DNA of 14,627 bases from Bremia lactucae. Lineage: Eukaryota > Oomycota > Peronosporomycetes > Peronosporales > Peronosporaceae. Below the pieces are notes generated by a model. The model was given only the letters and a program-made list of their open reading frames with translations, made no database searches and had not been told where the DNA came from. A program made the translations under genes and the position numbers. Below are positions 1 through 8,814 of the stretch, in pieces. The stretch lies in contig NC_090619.1 of the NCBI RefSeq assembly GCF_004359215.1, positions 6,562,220 through 6,576,846 on the forward strand, given 5' to 3'. How positions within the stretch are numbered: position 1 is the stretch's first letter; each line of letters starts with the position of its first letter.

Positions 1-302
1 GTTTGGATGGGCAATAATGCCGCATCATCACTCCTCATGAGCTCGTTGTCCGCATCACTACTATGAGGTGACGGCAACGGTGTCGACTCATTGTAGTCGA
101 CAATGAGCGACGGATCAACATCCTCACTGTTAAAGTGGGATGGATCCTTTAGCCCTGTTAACGCGACAGCCGCAGTGGCTGTCTGCGTTCCGACTAAGGC
201 ATTTGACGCGGCCGGCGAATTAACGCGGCGCGTGCGCTTAGTGCGAGGTTGTGTGGGCGTCTTCGCAGACGACCCACCAACGTGGCCCCTTTTAGGTGGC
301 AT
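1..302 (-). CDS. Partial ORF of unknown function, probably retroelement-borne
   Basis: On the minus strand an ATG at 302 opens a frame of 100 codons that is still open at the left edge, so the C-terminus lies outside the window. The protein starts MPPKRG and is hydrophilic: a basic, Thr/Pro/Arg-rich first 30 residues, then a Ser/Asp/Glu-rich stretch. The composition suits a nucleic-acid-binding or disordered N-terminus. No domain is recognisable. I prefer it over the plus-strand ORF in the same DNA (103-348), which is shorter, has low-complexity hydrophobic content and is blocked by a stop just upstream. The ORF lies antisense to the LTR that begins at 435 and within 135 bp of it, so it may be an antisense accessory gene between pol and the 3' LTR. 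It could also be the start of another element's gag. The function is unknown. Confidence 0.45.
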   Translation of the reverse strand, partial: MPPKRGHVGGSSAKTPTQPRTKRTRRVNSPAASNALVGTQTATAAVALTGLKDPSHFNSEDVDPSLIVDYNESTPLPSPHSSDADNELMRSDDAALLPIQ

Positions 303-420
303 CTTGGGCGCCGTGTATAGAAACACGTGCGCGAGAGTGATCGAGTGAACTAGCGGCGCGTAAAGCTGCTCGCAGTTCCTCTCTCTACTCTGTCGAATTT
401 AAAAATGTAAATTCGTTCTT

Positions 421-434
421 AAAGAGGGGGATGG
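421..434 (+). other. Polypurine tract of the plus-strand LTR element
   Basis: A purine run with a single T (AAAGAGGGGGATGG) directly abuts the TGTAAC start of an LTR at 435. This is the usual position of the plus-strand primer of an LTR retrotransposon and sets the orientation of that LTR as plus. A short plus-strand frame of about 32 codons (341-439) ends in a TAA overlapping the first LTR bases. It may be the tail of the element's polyprotein, but it is too short to prove. Confidence 0.5.
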
Positions 435-939
435 TGTAACGGGCTAGAGTTGCCCTAATGTTACACAGTCCCCATTAAGTACATTTGGTACTTAAGGGGA
501 TGGTCAATTACTAAATAATAGTAATTAGACCCAACACTCGGGTGTGGTGCACATTTGTGACCAACCCTTGTGGATGTGATGCACATGGGTGCATTCACAT
601 TAGGAGGGATGACGCCCAGCGTCATCCATGATGACGGCTAGCGTCATCAGTTACGCGAGGTATCTATAAAGATACGCTCGCAATACATATTAAATGATAT
701 CTATAGATATAACATTTTAATTGGTAAAAATAGGTATTTGTATTTAATTCTATTAAATATAAATCAGTCTGAAATTTACTACTTACTTGGTAAGTCGCCC
801 ACCACAACTACCTCACTGCACGCCAGAGAAGCAGGTGCAAACCGCTTCCTCGCTGTGCTAGGGTGTGTGCTTAAGTAGAGCGTGGCCGCATTACGACGTG
901 CCCGCCTACACTCCATAAGTAAAACACCACCCCCAGATC
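435..939 (+). repeat. LTR, plus orientation, right end lost in gap
   Basis: The segment starts TGTAAC immediately after the polypurine tract and carries a TATA-like promoter motif about 230 bp in. It has no coding capacity, and its composition runs from mixed to AT-rich. The right boundary is not visible because the assembly gap begins at 940, so its length is at least 505 bp. It is packed with perfect inverted repeats, for example 607-627 (9-bp arms) and 629-649 (8-bp arms). Its terminal sequence resembles the 2153-2705 LTR only in the TGTAACGGG start, so they are probably different families. Orientation implies that its internal region lies to the left, toward and beyond position 1. Confidence 0.6.
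664..671 (+). promoter_or_regulatory. TATA-like box of the plus-strand LTR
   Basis: CTATAAAG sits inside a hairpin formed by GTATCT/AGATAC nested within GCGAG/CTCGC (about 656-682). The position about 230 bp into the LTR suits the U3/R promoter of a Ty3/gypsy element. The call rests on the motif and its position only. Confidence 0.35.
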
Positions 940-1039
940 NNNNNNNNNNNNNNNNNNNNNNNNNNNNNNNNNNNNNNNNNNNNNNNNNNNNNNNNNNNNN
1001 NNNNNNNNNNNNNNNNNNNNNNNNNNNNNNNNNNNNNNN
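940..1039. other. Assembly gap of 100 N
   Basis: Exactly 100 undetermined bases, the conventional size for a scaffold gap of unknown length. It separates the plus-oriented LTR on the left from the minus-strand gag on the right, so the true junction of the two elements is not represented. The short ORFs that run through it are artefacts. Confidence 0.99.
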
Positions 1040-2103
1040 CTGTTGCGATTTCGCAACAACGTCGGACCCGCAACCGTTGCCCTTTTTGGCATTTGTTCCA
1101 TTATTACGTTCATTACCTCTCGGTACTGGGCATGGGGCACTACACTCATAAGCGTAGTGTTCTAAGTTTTGACAGTGATTGCATTTCTGCAATCGCTTGT
1201 TGTTTGAAAAGCGAGGTTTCTCGATTTCGACATAAGAGAGGCCATAGTTCTGGACCTCCTGGTTCGTGTCGTCTTGGAGGACGATATGATGACGAGCTAG
1301 CTTGAGCCTGTCTCAAGCTAAAGTCCTCCTGTTCCTCAACGGATATTGCTTCTTCAATCGTATCCAGTTCCAAGCGGAACAGGTGGGTCTTTACGGGACC
1401 ATCCGTAAGACCTTGCATGAACACCGTAATCAACGTGTGTTCATGGACTGGGTTATTTGTAATACAACTCGCTAAGAGTCGTATGTGCTGGGCATATGCG
1501 TGAACATCACGCTTGCCTTGCTTGAGTTTCAGAAGCTCTGAACGAGCTCTGAACACAGCCCTTGGCGGTTCAAACGTCTGTTTGAGCCGGGCTTTATAAG
1601 CCTCTAGCGACCCAAAGACATATGGGTCGCGCAACTTAAGGCCTAGTGCCCAAGTTTTGGCAAGACCTGCCAAGTTTGACTGAGCAAATGCGACTTGCAT
1701 TTGCTCGTCGACGATGTGACGAGCCCTTATGGCATCGTCCAATTCGACAAACCATCTCAAGAGGGAGTCTTCTTCGACTCCCCTATACTTAGAGATGTCA
1801 ATCTTCAAGGTTTCGGGACGACGCGTGTGCATCATCCCAGGTACAGGGGTTTGTACCTGTTGTAACCTCAATAATTCTGCCTGTTGAGAGCCTTGCTGAT
1901 TAAGCAAGGCTACCTTCTCCTCGCCTCGTCAAGTTCATGTTGTATGAACTTGGCGATGGTTGAATGGAGAGCATTGCCAAAATTGCATCGTTTCCTACGT
2001 TCGAACTCATTCGTTCGACCGCACTCCTTTCTATGTCACTTAGAAAGGAGTAGCTTTCACGGGAAACGTGATGCGTATTCCCACTATCATCTAACATATC
2101 CAT
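1040..2103 (-). pseudogene. gag: Ty3/gypsy-type gag, frameshifted and truncated
   Basis: Read on the minus strand, this encodes a retrotransposon gag in three frame segments. The first runs from an ATG at 2103 for about 60 residues. A frame change near 1905-1925 leads into the capsid-like core (down to about 1250), which has the usual helical gag signature with conserved Trp, Leu and charged residues and an Arg-rich, Gln/Ser-rich tail. A second frame change near 1245-1255 is needed to reach a CCHC zinc knuckle (CX2CX4HX4C, 1142-1183) that binds genomic RNA. The sequence is then lost in the gap at 1039. No protease, reverse transcriptase or integrase follows within the window. The two frame breaks make it non-functional as read, although sequencing error cannot be excluded. 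The coding DNA has an unusual density of perfect hairpins. Confidence 0.8.
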
Positions 2104-2130
2104 GTTAAATGAGGGAAATGTGGCCTTGGA

Positions 2131-2150
2131 CGGAATACAAAGTGCTACCA
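2131..2150 (-). other. Primer-binding-like site
   Basis: On the minus strand, two bases after the LTR end, the sequence reads TGGTAGCACTTTG. A TGG start complements a tRNA CCA end and is standard for LTR elements. I could not match the rest to a particular tRNA. Confidence 0.4.
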
Positions 2151-2152
2151 GA

Positions 2153-2705
2153 TGTAACGGGGCAGTACGACTTGTACTGCTTCAGTACAAGTCCACTTCG
2201 CACTGCTTCAGTTGCGAGTGGTCCTTTACGTTATTTCACGTACACTAGTACGTGCAGAGAAAGACTTCTCTTTAAGACATCTAGCTTAAAGAGGGTAAAA
2301 TGAAACTGTATTAATATAATTAAGTATCTCTTCGTTCTATCTGTTAACTCTAACTTATTTATAAACTAACAGTAAACATGCAATTGAATTCTTATCTTAT
2401 CTTATCTGTCTCTCTCTTTTGTTTATATCTACAGCTGAATAGTCTGCGGAATAAATAGATATAATGGTCTATACCTATTTATGGATAAGAATTCTAAACA
2501 TTGCTATTTAAAGTAATATCCTCCAAATATTATCTACTTTTAGATAATATATTAATTAACAACCTTTAAGTGTTAATTTAATGTAATGATTCCAATCAGC
2601 CGCTCCTTTGTAGAAGCACTAGAAAGGTCTCACCTTAGTCGTTTCTTTCTTCATATAACCGATTGCTGTAGTCTCACTTTCTGTGTCCGTTGCAAAACGA
2701 TTACA
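2153..2705 (-). repeat. 5' LTR of the gag-bearing element
   Basis: This 553-bp segment is bounded by the inverted termini TGTAA (2153-2157) and TTACA (2701-2705) and lies directly upstream of gag with a primer-binding-like site between. The half adjoining gag (2153-2300) contains consecutive perfect hairpins: 2169-2193 (11-bp arms, 3-nt loop), 2237-2254 (7-bp arms) and 2268-2293 (9-bp arms). The distal half is AT-rich, with a TTATC pentamer repeated about 2391-2408 and more inverted repeats. No second copy is in the window, so the borders rest on the terminal motif and context. Confidence 0.55.
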
Positions 2706-3720
2706 ATCAAACGTCATCATGACGTCTGAGCGTTCTTAAAATGTCCAACATCAACAATGATTGGGTCTCCGACCAGGGATGAAGAGCACCGAGCAGCTGC
2801 GATTAGCAATCTAGGGTTGCTTAGCGTAAGACAGGTTGAGCCTGGGCCCAGTAACTCTAAATATCACTATCTTTTTGCGTTGTACTTCATATTGCTACAG
2901 GAGGCCTTATTGACTTCCAACATTTTTTTCTTATGGACGTCATCCAGGTTAAAAAGTCTAAGGTCTGATAACGCCAGCTTCTGAATCGTCAACGAGTGAT
3001 CCACCAGAACCAAGCTGAGTCTAGGCTCGAATCGGGCGCCACCGACCTTGGTAGACGTCCTATGGACTTTACGCTTTCTAGTAGATAGATTGTTGGCACA
3101 ATGGGCGAGACCAAAAATTTGGCTCACGGACTGAATAATCCACAACGTCTCAAGCTGTGTTTGTGAGCATGCTCCATGACGTTTCTTCGCACGTTTGGTT
3201 GTTTGATGGAGTTACAATTAGATGGGAGTGGCAAGCTCTTTCCCTCGCTACTTTAAGAAAATTGCTATAATAATAACATGCGCTAGGGCTGCATGCGCGA
3301 GAAGCGGTGTAAAGGGTCGTGGCGTCGGCCATTGAGAAAACGATGGTATTGGTGGTACATCACCAGCCGTTAGCTAACGAACTCTCATAAAATTTACGTC
3401 ACAGGAACGAGCAGATACGATAAACACAAAGAAGACACGTGAGACCTTCCTCACTAAAAGGAATCATCCATTGATGTCTGAAATTATGCTTGCTGCTCTC
3501 GAAACATCATTTCATAGTTTTGACAATTAGAGTGCTCAATATTCTTCTTGGATTGGATTACCACTATCCAATTAGTCATGCAAGGAACAAAAAGCATTAT
3601 TTCTGCTAAATGTGATTTACATTTTTCTTGTCAACCAAAAAATGAAACTATACATTTTATTCTTTAGCTATAAAGCACTTTGAGCAAATATTGGTAAAAA
3701 AAGTTTTCGAATCTGGGTGC
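2706..3720. other. Intergenic region, no supported gene
   Basis: About 1 kb between the retroelement LTR and the WDR92 start. Short ORFs occur on both strands (for example 2867-3145 and 3150-3332, minus), but none has a recognisable domain or plausible splice partners. A CATTTTTCTT motif at 3620-3629, about 100 bp upstream of the WDR92 ATG, loosely resembles the pyrimidine-rich element downstream of oomycete initiators. The promoter call is weak. Confidence 0.5.
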
Positions 3721-4983
3721 ATGGATATTAGTAAGGCGCCGGAGCTTATCGAGCAAGTGAATCAGAGTGTCAGCTTCATGCCCAATGACTCAAAGTGGAT
3801 CCCAGGATCAGCTTGTTTCGTGGCTATGGGTGTCTATCCCAAGGCCACTGGTGCGCTCACAGTCTTTGGCCTTAATCAGACTGAAATCACAACGCACGCG
3901 GAACTCGAAAAGACATACGGTATCAAATGTGGCACATTTGGCGCATCAGCATTCGAGAATCGCCATCTGGCTACAGGTGATTACAAAGGCTTCATTAGCG
4001 TCTGGTATGTGCTTCAATAAACGAACTTTCAAGGTTGAGCCAACTAGACTTGTGTGCTGTCTCAGGGACCTGGAGAAGCCTGCCGTGCCTGTATTCTCAG
4101 CTCAAGCCCACGAATCCATTGTCAATAGTATCGATGGCTGTGGAGGCCAAATTGCCGGTCGTGGAGCGCCTGAAATCGTCACGGGCAGCCGCGATGGCTG
4201 TATTCGAGTGTGGGACGTGCGTGTACCCGAGCCAGTGGTGACTTTGGCTCCCAACGAACAGGATACGGCACGTGATTGCTGGACAGTCTGCTTTGGCAAT
4301 GCGTACGACGACACGGAGCGCTGCGTCGTTGGAGGTTACGCCAATGGCGATATCAAGATGTTTGATCTTCGAACGAAAACACTGAGGTGGGAAACAACCT
4401 GCATCAACGGCGTGGTGAATGTGCAGTTTGACTGCAAGAACAACATAATGAACAAGCTGCTCGTGACGACACTCGAATCAGAATTCCACATGTACGATCT
4501 ACGGACACTTCATCCGGAAAAGGGATTTGCGAGCGTCACGGAAAAAGCGCACAAGTCTACGATCTGGCAGGGCCGTTTCTTGCCACAGAACCGTGACTTT
4601 TTCGTGACTAGCGGGGGAAATGGGGGTCTTAATTTCTACAAATAGTACGTCATGTTAGTACAAGGGGTCAAATGCCTTAACTAATGCCAGTGTGTTGCTT
4701 TTTAGTCATTATCCGCTCTCAAGGACGGCAGAAGACGCAGATGGAAGGCTTTATGGAGTAGGTGGCACCATCGAATTGCTTAACTCGCGTGTGCTGTCTA
4801 CGCATCCAATTGTTAGCATGGATTGGAGGTGCGATGCTATCAATTGTCGTATAAAGAATCGTTCATAAGAACTCATGTGCTTATTTTACTTTGTTTAGCC
4901 TAGATCGCGAGGGCCTCTGCACGTTGGCATGTTTGGACCAAACTATCCGCGTGTACATTGTCACAAATACAAACAAGTATTAA
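3721..4983 (+). CDS. WDR92: WD40 protein WDR92 (DNAAF10/Monad), 4 exons, 356 aa
   Basis: Exons are 3721-4004, 4066-4644, 4706-4828 and 4899-4983 (TAA). The introns are 61, 61 and 70 nt with GTATGT/CTCAG, GTACGT/TTTAG and GTGCGA/TTTAG ends. The joined frame gives 356 aa, against 357 for the human protein as I recall it. Family-specific blocks stand out: IKCGTFGAS, HLATGDYKGFISVWD, GAPEIVTGSRDG, RDCWTVCFGNAY, GDIKMFDLR, LRWET, KGFASVTEKAHKSTIWQ, and a last blade ending in DQTIRVYIV. The family forms a WD40 propeller that works with the R2TP/prefoldin-like co-chaperone in cytoplasmic pre-assembly of axonemal dyneins. The ATG at 3721 is the first in frame after an upstream stop at 3643. The short open stretch before it starts with TTG and does not match the family. 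No breaks are seen and the gene looks functional. Confidence 0.93.
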
Positions 4984-6183
4984 GCAGATTTGCATTTGCT
5001 ACCTCGGTGCATTCTCATTGCATCTGTTCATTGCGACAAGATCAGCCGAGCTCACATAGCGCGTGGGGCATAACACTGAAACCCAAGCGATCGCATCTCT
5101 TCATTAACGGTGCCAAGCTGTATCAGCTTTATTATGCCTGTACGAATCGTGTCGTTGTAGACTGTGCTCTACTGTTATAAAAGGGGGACAGCAGCAAAGG
5201 CTGCTGTCCCCCTTTGTCGGCATTCCTCGTATTCAATAAAGTGCCTTGGATCTCAAACTGACTGGCTTCAGTGAGATTATAATTAGGAGCCACTAAATTA
5301 TCTGTTGAGCACCTTTGCGTACGTGCTGAGCGCCCGTTGTAGTAATCCATTACTTTAAACAAGGCACTCGCTTCCGCTCTTTTTGTGAGTTCTCTAGTTG
5401 TGTGTTCAATATCGTCGTACAGAGCAAAGCGCAATTGGATTTCTAGATGCAAACTTTATTGCGAGCGCAGCTTGATGCTATTTCAATCAGTGCATCCACC
5501 TGCAAAGTACAACGCCGTGCTTTGGAATTTCGTGCGTCATGCTTCTTGTGTTTTATGGCAGAAGGGCAATTGACGTCCATCTATCTGAGAATTCCGTAAA
5601 AGTTAAGCCTTAGGACACGGTTGTGCATGGGCCCTAGAGTGTCGAAGTTTATTTCGTGAGAGTCGCGTAGCTGCTAATATTTACACTTTGCTGCATTGTA
5701 AATGAGTTCTATGTAATCGCATGCAGTCGTACCTACTGTGGCCGAGATGTAGTTGCGTAAGTTGCAGGTCCACTATTCATATCAGCAAGTGTTCAGTCGC
5801 AGCAGCCAAGAACCGCATGTTTCCCGTGTGACACATTATGCATGAGGTTAGCGTTGGCTGTCGTTTTCTCCACATACTCGCAAACTCATTCTTCAGCAAG
5901 CCGATCAGACGTAAATTTTCTTGGAAGATGTCGTATTCATAGTTTTCAATCGGGTCCAACGCTTTGGCTGTCTATCATCAAGGCGCAACTCGAGTAACCT
6001 GTGAAGCACTCGGTGACGTCTTTGAAATGGAATTTTATTGGTCTTGACGCGCCTTCAAATTGTGCTTGTGCTAATAATGTAAGGGCTTTGCTTTCTGGAC
6101 GTGCCACGCACTTCGAATGAACCTGAAAAGACTAGTATAAGAAAAGCGTACGCTTTCGGGTTGCACATACTTGAGCGTCCTAA
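4984..6183. other. Gene-poor region downstream of WDR92
   Basis: No gene can be supported here. A minus-strand ORF at 5132-5452 (106 aa) contains the hairpin at 5180-5215 in its C-terminal codons and resembles no family I recognise. A 60-codon minus-strand ORF at 5777-5959 is equally unassigned. Either could be relics of a decayed gene. The WDR92 3' UTR probably occupies the first 100-200 bp. Confidence 0.45.
5180..5215. repeat. Perfect 16-bp inverted repeat (hairpin)
   Basis: The left arm AAAGGGGGACAGCAGC (5180-5195) and the right arm (5200-5215) are exact reverse complements around a 4-nt loop (AAAG). The hairpin lies about 200 bp past the WDR92 stop. It could act as a 3'-end structure, a small-RNA precursor stem or a fragment of a foldback element. 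The sequence does not distinguish these. Confidence 0.9.
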
Positions 6184-6636
6184 AAGGTTTCAGCATCGGG
6201 CACATATTGTCATGTCCATCGTGTCATATTCTCTCCAGCACCTTGTCTTAAGGACAACAAACTGACTTACACTTTGCCACTCACCATTTTGACAATATCA
6301 CGCACCGGAAGGCTCCTTTCGCGCATCTGTCTCCTCATATTTTTTATCTTGATGCTCATCTTTCCTTCTCGTTCGGCCGCATTATCCGATGCCGAGTGGT
6401 CACTTGTACTTTTAACAGGGCGCCCAACGAGGGCGATGCTTAAGTATCTTCCACGTGGAGGGTCTTATATCACGGGGGGGCTTGCACCCAGAAATTTGGA
6501 CTATTTTACCAAAAAAGACATTTTTCTCAAAGCGTGCTTCGATAAGGGTCCTCGGTCAGTTATAAAGTTTCTGTCTTTCATGGGCAATACAAGATCGCGA
6601 ATGATGGCAGTAAACGAGCGCTTATTACCCGAGTGA
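6184..6636 (+). CDS. Unassigned ORF with hydrophobic N-terminal segment, no early ATG
   Basis: The frame is open from 6184 (after a TAA at 6181) to the TGA at 6634-6636, about 150 codons. A strong hydrophobic run (ICLLIFFILMLIF) followed by PSRSAAL looks like a signal peptide h-region and cleavage zone or a membrane anchor. The mature part is basic. However, the first in-frame ATG (6352) falls inside the hydrophobic run, so a complete signal would need an unseen upstream exon or a lost start codon. No RXLR motif is present, and I cannot assign it to an effector family. It may be a pseudogene or a chance ORF. Confidence 0.25.
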   Translation, partial: KVSASGTYCHVHRVIFSPAPCLKDNKLTYTLPLTILTISRTGRLLSRICLLIFFILMLIFPSRSAALSDAEWSLVLLTGRPTRAMLKYLPRGGSYITGGLAPRNLDYFTKKDIFLKACFDKGPRSVIKFLSFMGNTRSRMMAVNERLLPE

Positions 6637-8814
6637 AAAAATGTTTTTTAAGCTGTTTGTACATATAAGCAACATGAATGCTTTTTGAAATTTAAAGCGC
6701 AAGAGTGTTCAAGAAAACTTTGCTGGACAAGACGTGGATACACACGACAAACGAGAATCCTTACAAAAGATTAAAAGCTTGGTTCTAAGGAAGTGATCCG
6801 TCTGCTGAACAGCTTTTTTGCCGTCATCTGGCCCGTCTCTAATGCAATTTTCTGTTTGAAGTAGATCAGGAGTTTTATGAAATGTCCTATTGAATTACCT
6901 AGGTTCACATCTTCATCCATTCAGTTGTTACAGTCTCATGGCCTTTCGTATTTCAAAATCTTACGTGAAGCAGTCTATGAAGTAAGAATTTGACTACAGG
7001 CACTCGTTAATTGTACAAGTGGCAGCTTCACATATTGTATCATCAGGACGTTCATGTTTTAACCAAGGTATTGATTCCTGGAGGTTATTAAGCCACAAGA
7101 CAACAGAAGAACTGCTTTCCTCATTTTGGAACCGTTCTGCTTAAAAACTAATGACATTCACCTTTTCGCTTGGTATGTATGATTTTTTCGGCTGCGGTTT
7201 GCTAGAATTTATGGGCTTCAACTTGTAGTCATAACTTTGTGTGGGTCTTTACATTGGGTCCTCTGTACACCTTAGCAATTGTTGGAGTTCTCAGTTTTTA
7301 ATATCCAAAGAGATTTCCTGGCGCTTTTAAACGAGGGCACTTTATCGCTCTTAGAAGCATCGTATCTTGTCTGCTCCAGCTCGTATGCTTCTTCAGTGTT
7401 AGAAGCTAACGCTTTCTGTAGAGCTTTCGAGACATTTCTGCTGTATAAATATCCGTGGGGCCTCTGAATGATCTCGTGCAAAAGAAAGCTTCACAAATTC
7501 CGGGTCTGCCTTCTAAGTAGCACATTCAAGATTGCTTTAATGGTGGGATCAGGCACTCAAGGAGTTCCCGAGCACATTAATCGATGACTTCGGCAATGTA
7601 CTCGAGAAATATTCTTGTCACCGATTGCAAGCACTACACCGCAGACAAGTGGGTGCAGATCAATCCCAACAAAAGATTCGTGCTTTTATTATTATCCCAG
7701 CTCGCTGTTACAGGACGAAGTGACATCCTGCTCGAAAATTTGAACACAGCTGTGGCAAAATTTAAACATATTCTAACATTGACTTCGGATTCAAAATGCA
7801 GCCATGTCCTGGTATTGCATTTGTGTTTTCGACTTTATCGTTAAGCATCAAGGTGGGCTCCTTGCTACGAACCTAAGGACAAGTCTTTCAACTTGGTTTA
7901 GGAGCCTTTATTTCTGAAGTGTCTTGGTCATTTGTGTATAGCTTCAGGTTGGATGTGCTTGCAGCATATTTTCGTAGTTTTCTCGTAGCGGGTAGATGAA
8001 GTGTTTAGCCGTTTTTTTGAGAAATGTGAAGACGTAACTTCTAAAGCGTGGGAGTTACTCTCTATTTTACTTGCACGCTTTGACGCCTTGCCAGCGCAAC
8101 CAGCCCCATTATTTCCGGGCATCACCCCGCACCTAGTAATCGTCATTATAATTGCGCCACTGCTACAGGCGCTCCCCGCAAGAAGCAAATTCAGGATTTA
8201 GAATATTAGCCTTTGCAAATTAGTTACTTCACTCAATCAAAGTAGTATAAAGGATGTCGACGCATAAAGCATCGGGCTGGATTAATTGCGCTACATGAAA
8301 TCGTGAAACGGACGGCCTAAATAAGATACTCTGAAAGTGCTCAAACTATAACGGTGGACAAAGTCTGCTATGTTAATTAACTGTGGCATTTCGGCGCCAG
8401 GTAAAAGAGCCGGGTCGGGTCGTCATGATGTCGCTCGGGTATCAGATTATTCTAAGCACTTTAGAGGCCAATTACAAACGCATTGATTTTCTACTTTGTG
8501 ACCTTTGCCGTTGAAGCAGAACTTTAACAAGTCTATTTTGAATAAACTACAACCAGTACCCTTAAAGCTGCTTTAGTCAATACAAAGTAGGAGCTTTCGG
8601 ATAGAATAACGTCGAATTAAGCATCTTCGAGGCAGAAAATACTTGCCACCAATGGCGCCGTTTGGCGTGGTGCATTTCGGCGCAACTTTTGGTTCTTCCA
8701 CTTTGATCCACGCACGTTAGGCGTTACTCGAGCTCCTAGCGATCCGAATGTCCTATTAAAAAAGCATTTAAGCACTCACGCCCATTTGCAGACGCCCTTC
8801 GATCGCAGAAGGGG
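6637..8814. other. Gene-poor region, no supported gene
   Basis: Over 2 kb without a recognisable gene. Short ORFs of 60-90 codons occur on both strands (for example 7272-7481 minus, 7584-7844 plus, 7928-8188 minus), with no domains and no convincing splice-linked partners. A 12-nt motif (GCATTTCGGCGC) occurs twice, at 8386-8397 and 8672-8683, upstream of the next gene. The composition is AT-leaning and unlike the flanking exons. Confidence 0.45.

Larger units (their letters stand above)
1040..2705 (-). mobile_element. 5' part of a degraded Ty3/gypsy-like retrotransposon
   Basis: In minus orientation the parts fall in canonical order: 5' LTR (2153-2705), a two-base spacer and primer-binding-like site (2131-2150), then gag (2103 downward) with a CCHC knuckle. 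The pol region and 3' LTR are absent, either lost in the gap or truncated. The Ty3/gypsy assignment comes from the gag architecture, because the order of pol domains cannot be seen. Confidence 0.7.

Noticed and set aside
103..348. Plus-strand ORF of 81 aa
   Set aside because: Lies opposite a longer minus-strand frame that is open to the window edge. The minus-strand product has a more protein-like composition.
779..1192. ORFs running through the gap
   Set aside because: They depend on translating N bases. Only the zinc-knuckle part right of the gap is real gag sequence.
2867..3332. Two minus-strand ORFs divergent from WDR92
   Set aside because: No recognisable domain, no convincing splice link and biased composition. 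Not enough to call a gene.
3691..3720. Alternative TTG start for WDR92
   Set aside because: Non-ATG start with ten extra residues that do not match the family. The ATG at 3721 fits the expected length.
4005..4065. Apparent frameshift in WDR92
   Set aside because: Explained exactly by a 61-nt GT-AG intron that joins SVW to DLEKP and matches the family spacing.
6415..6470. Possible RXLR-like motif in the hydrophobic ORF
   Set aside because: Arg-rich stretches occur, but none reads Arg-X-Leu-Arg and no EER follows.
7272..8201. Several 60-90 codon ORFs on both strands
   Set aside because: They overlap each other antisense, lack domains and mostly lack ATG starts in good context.
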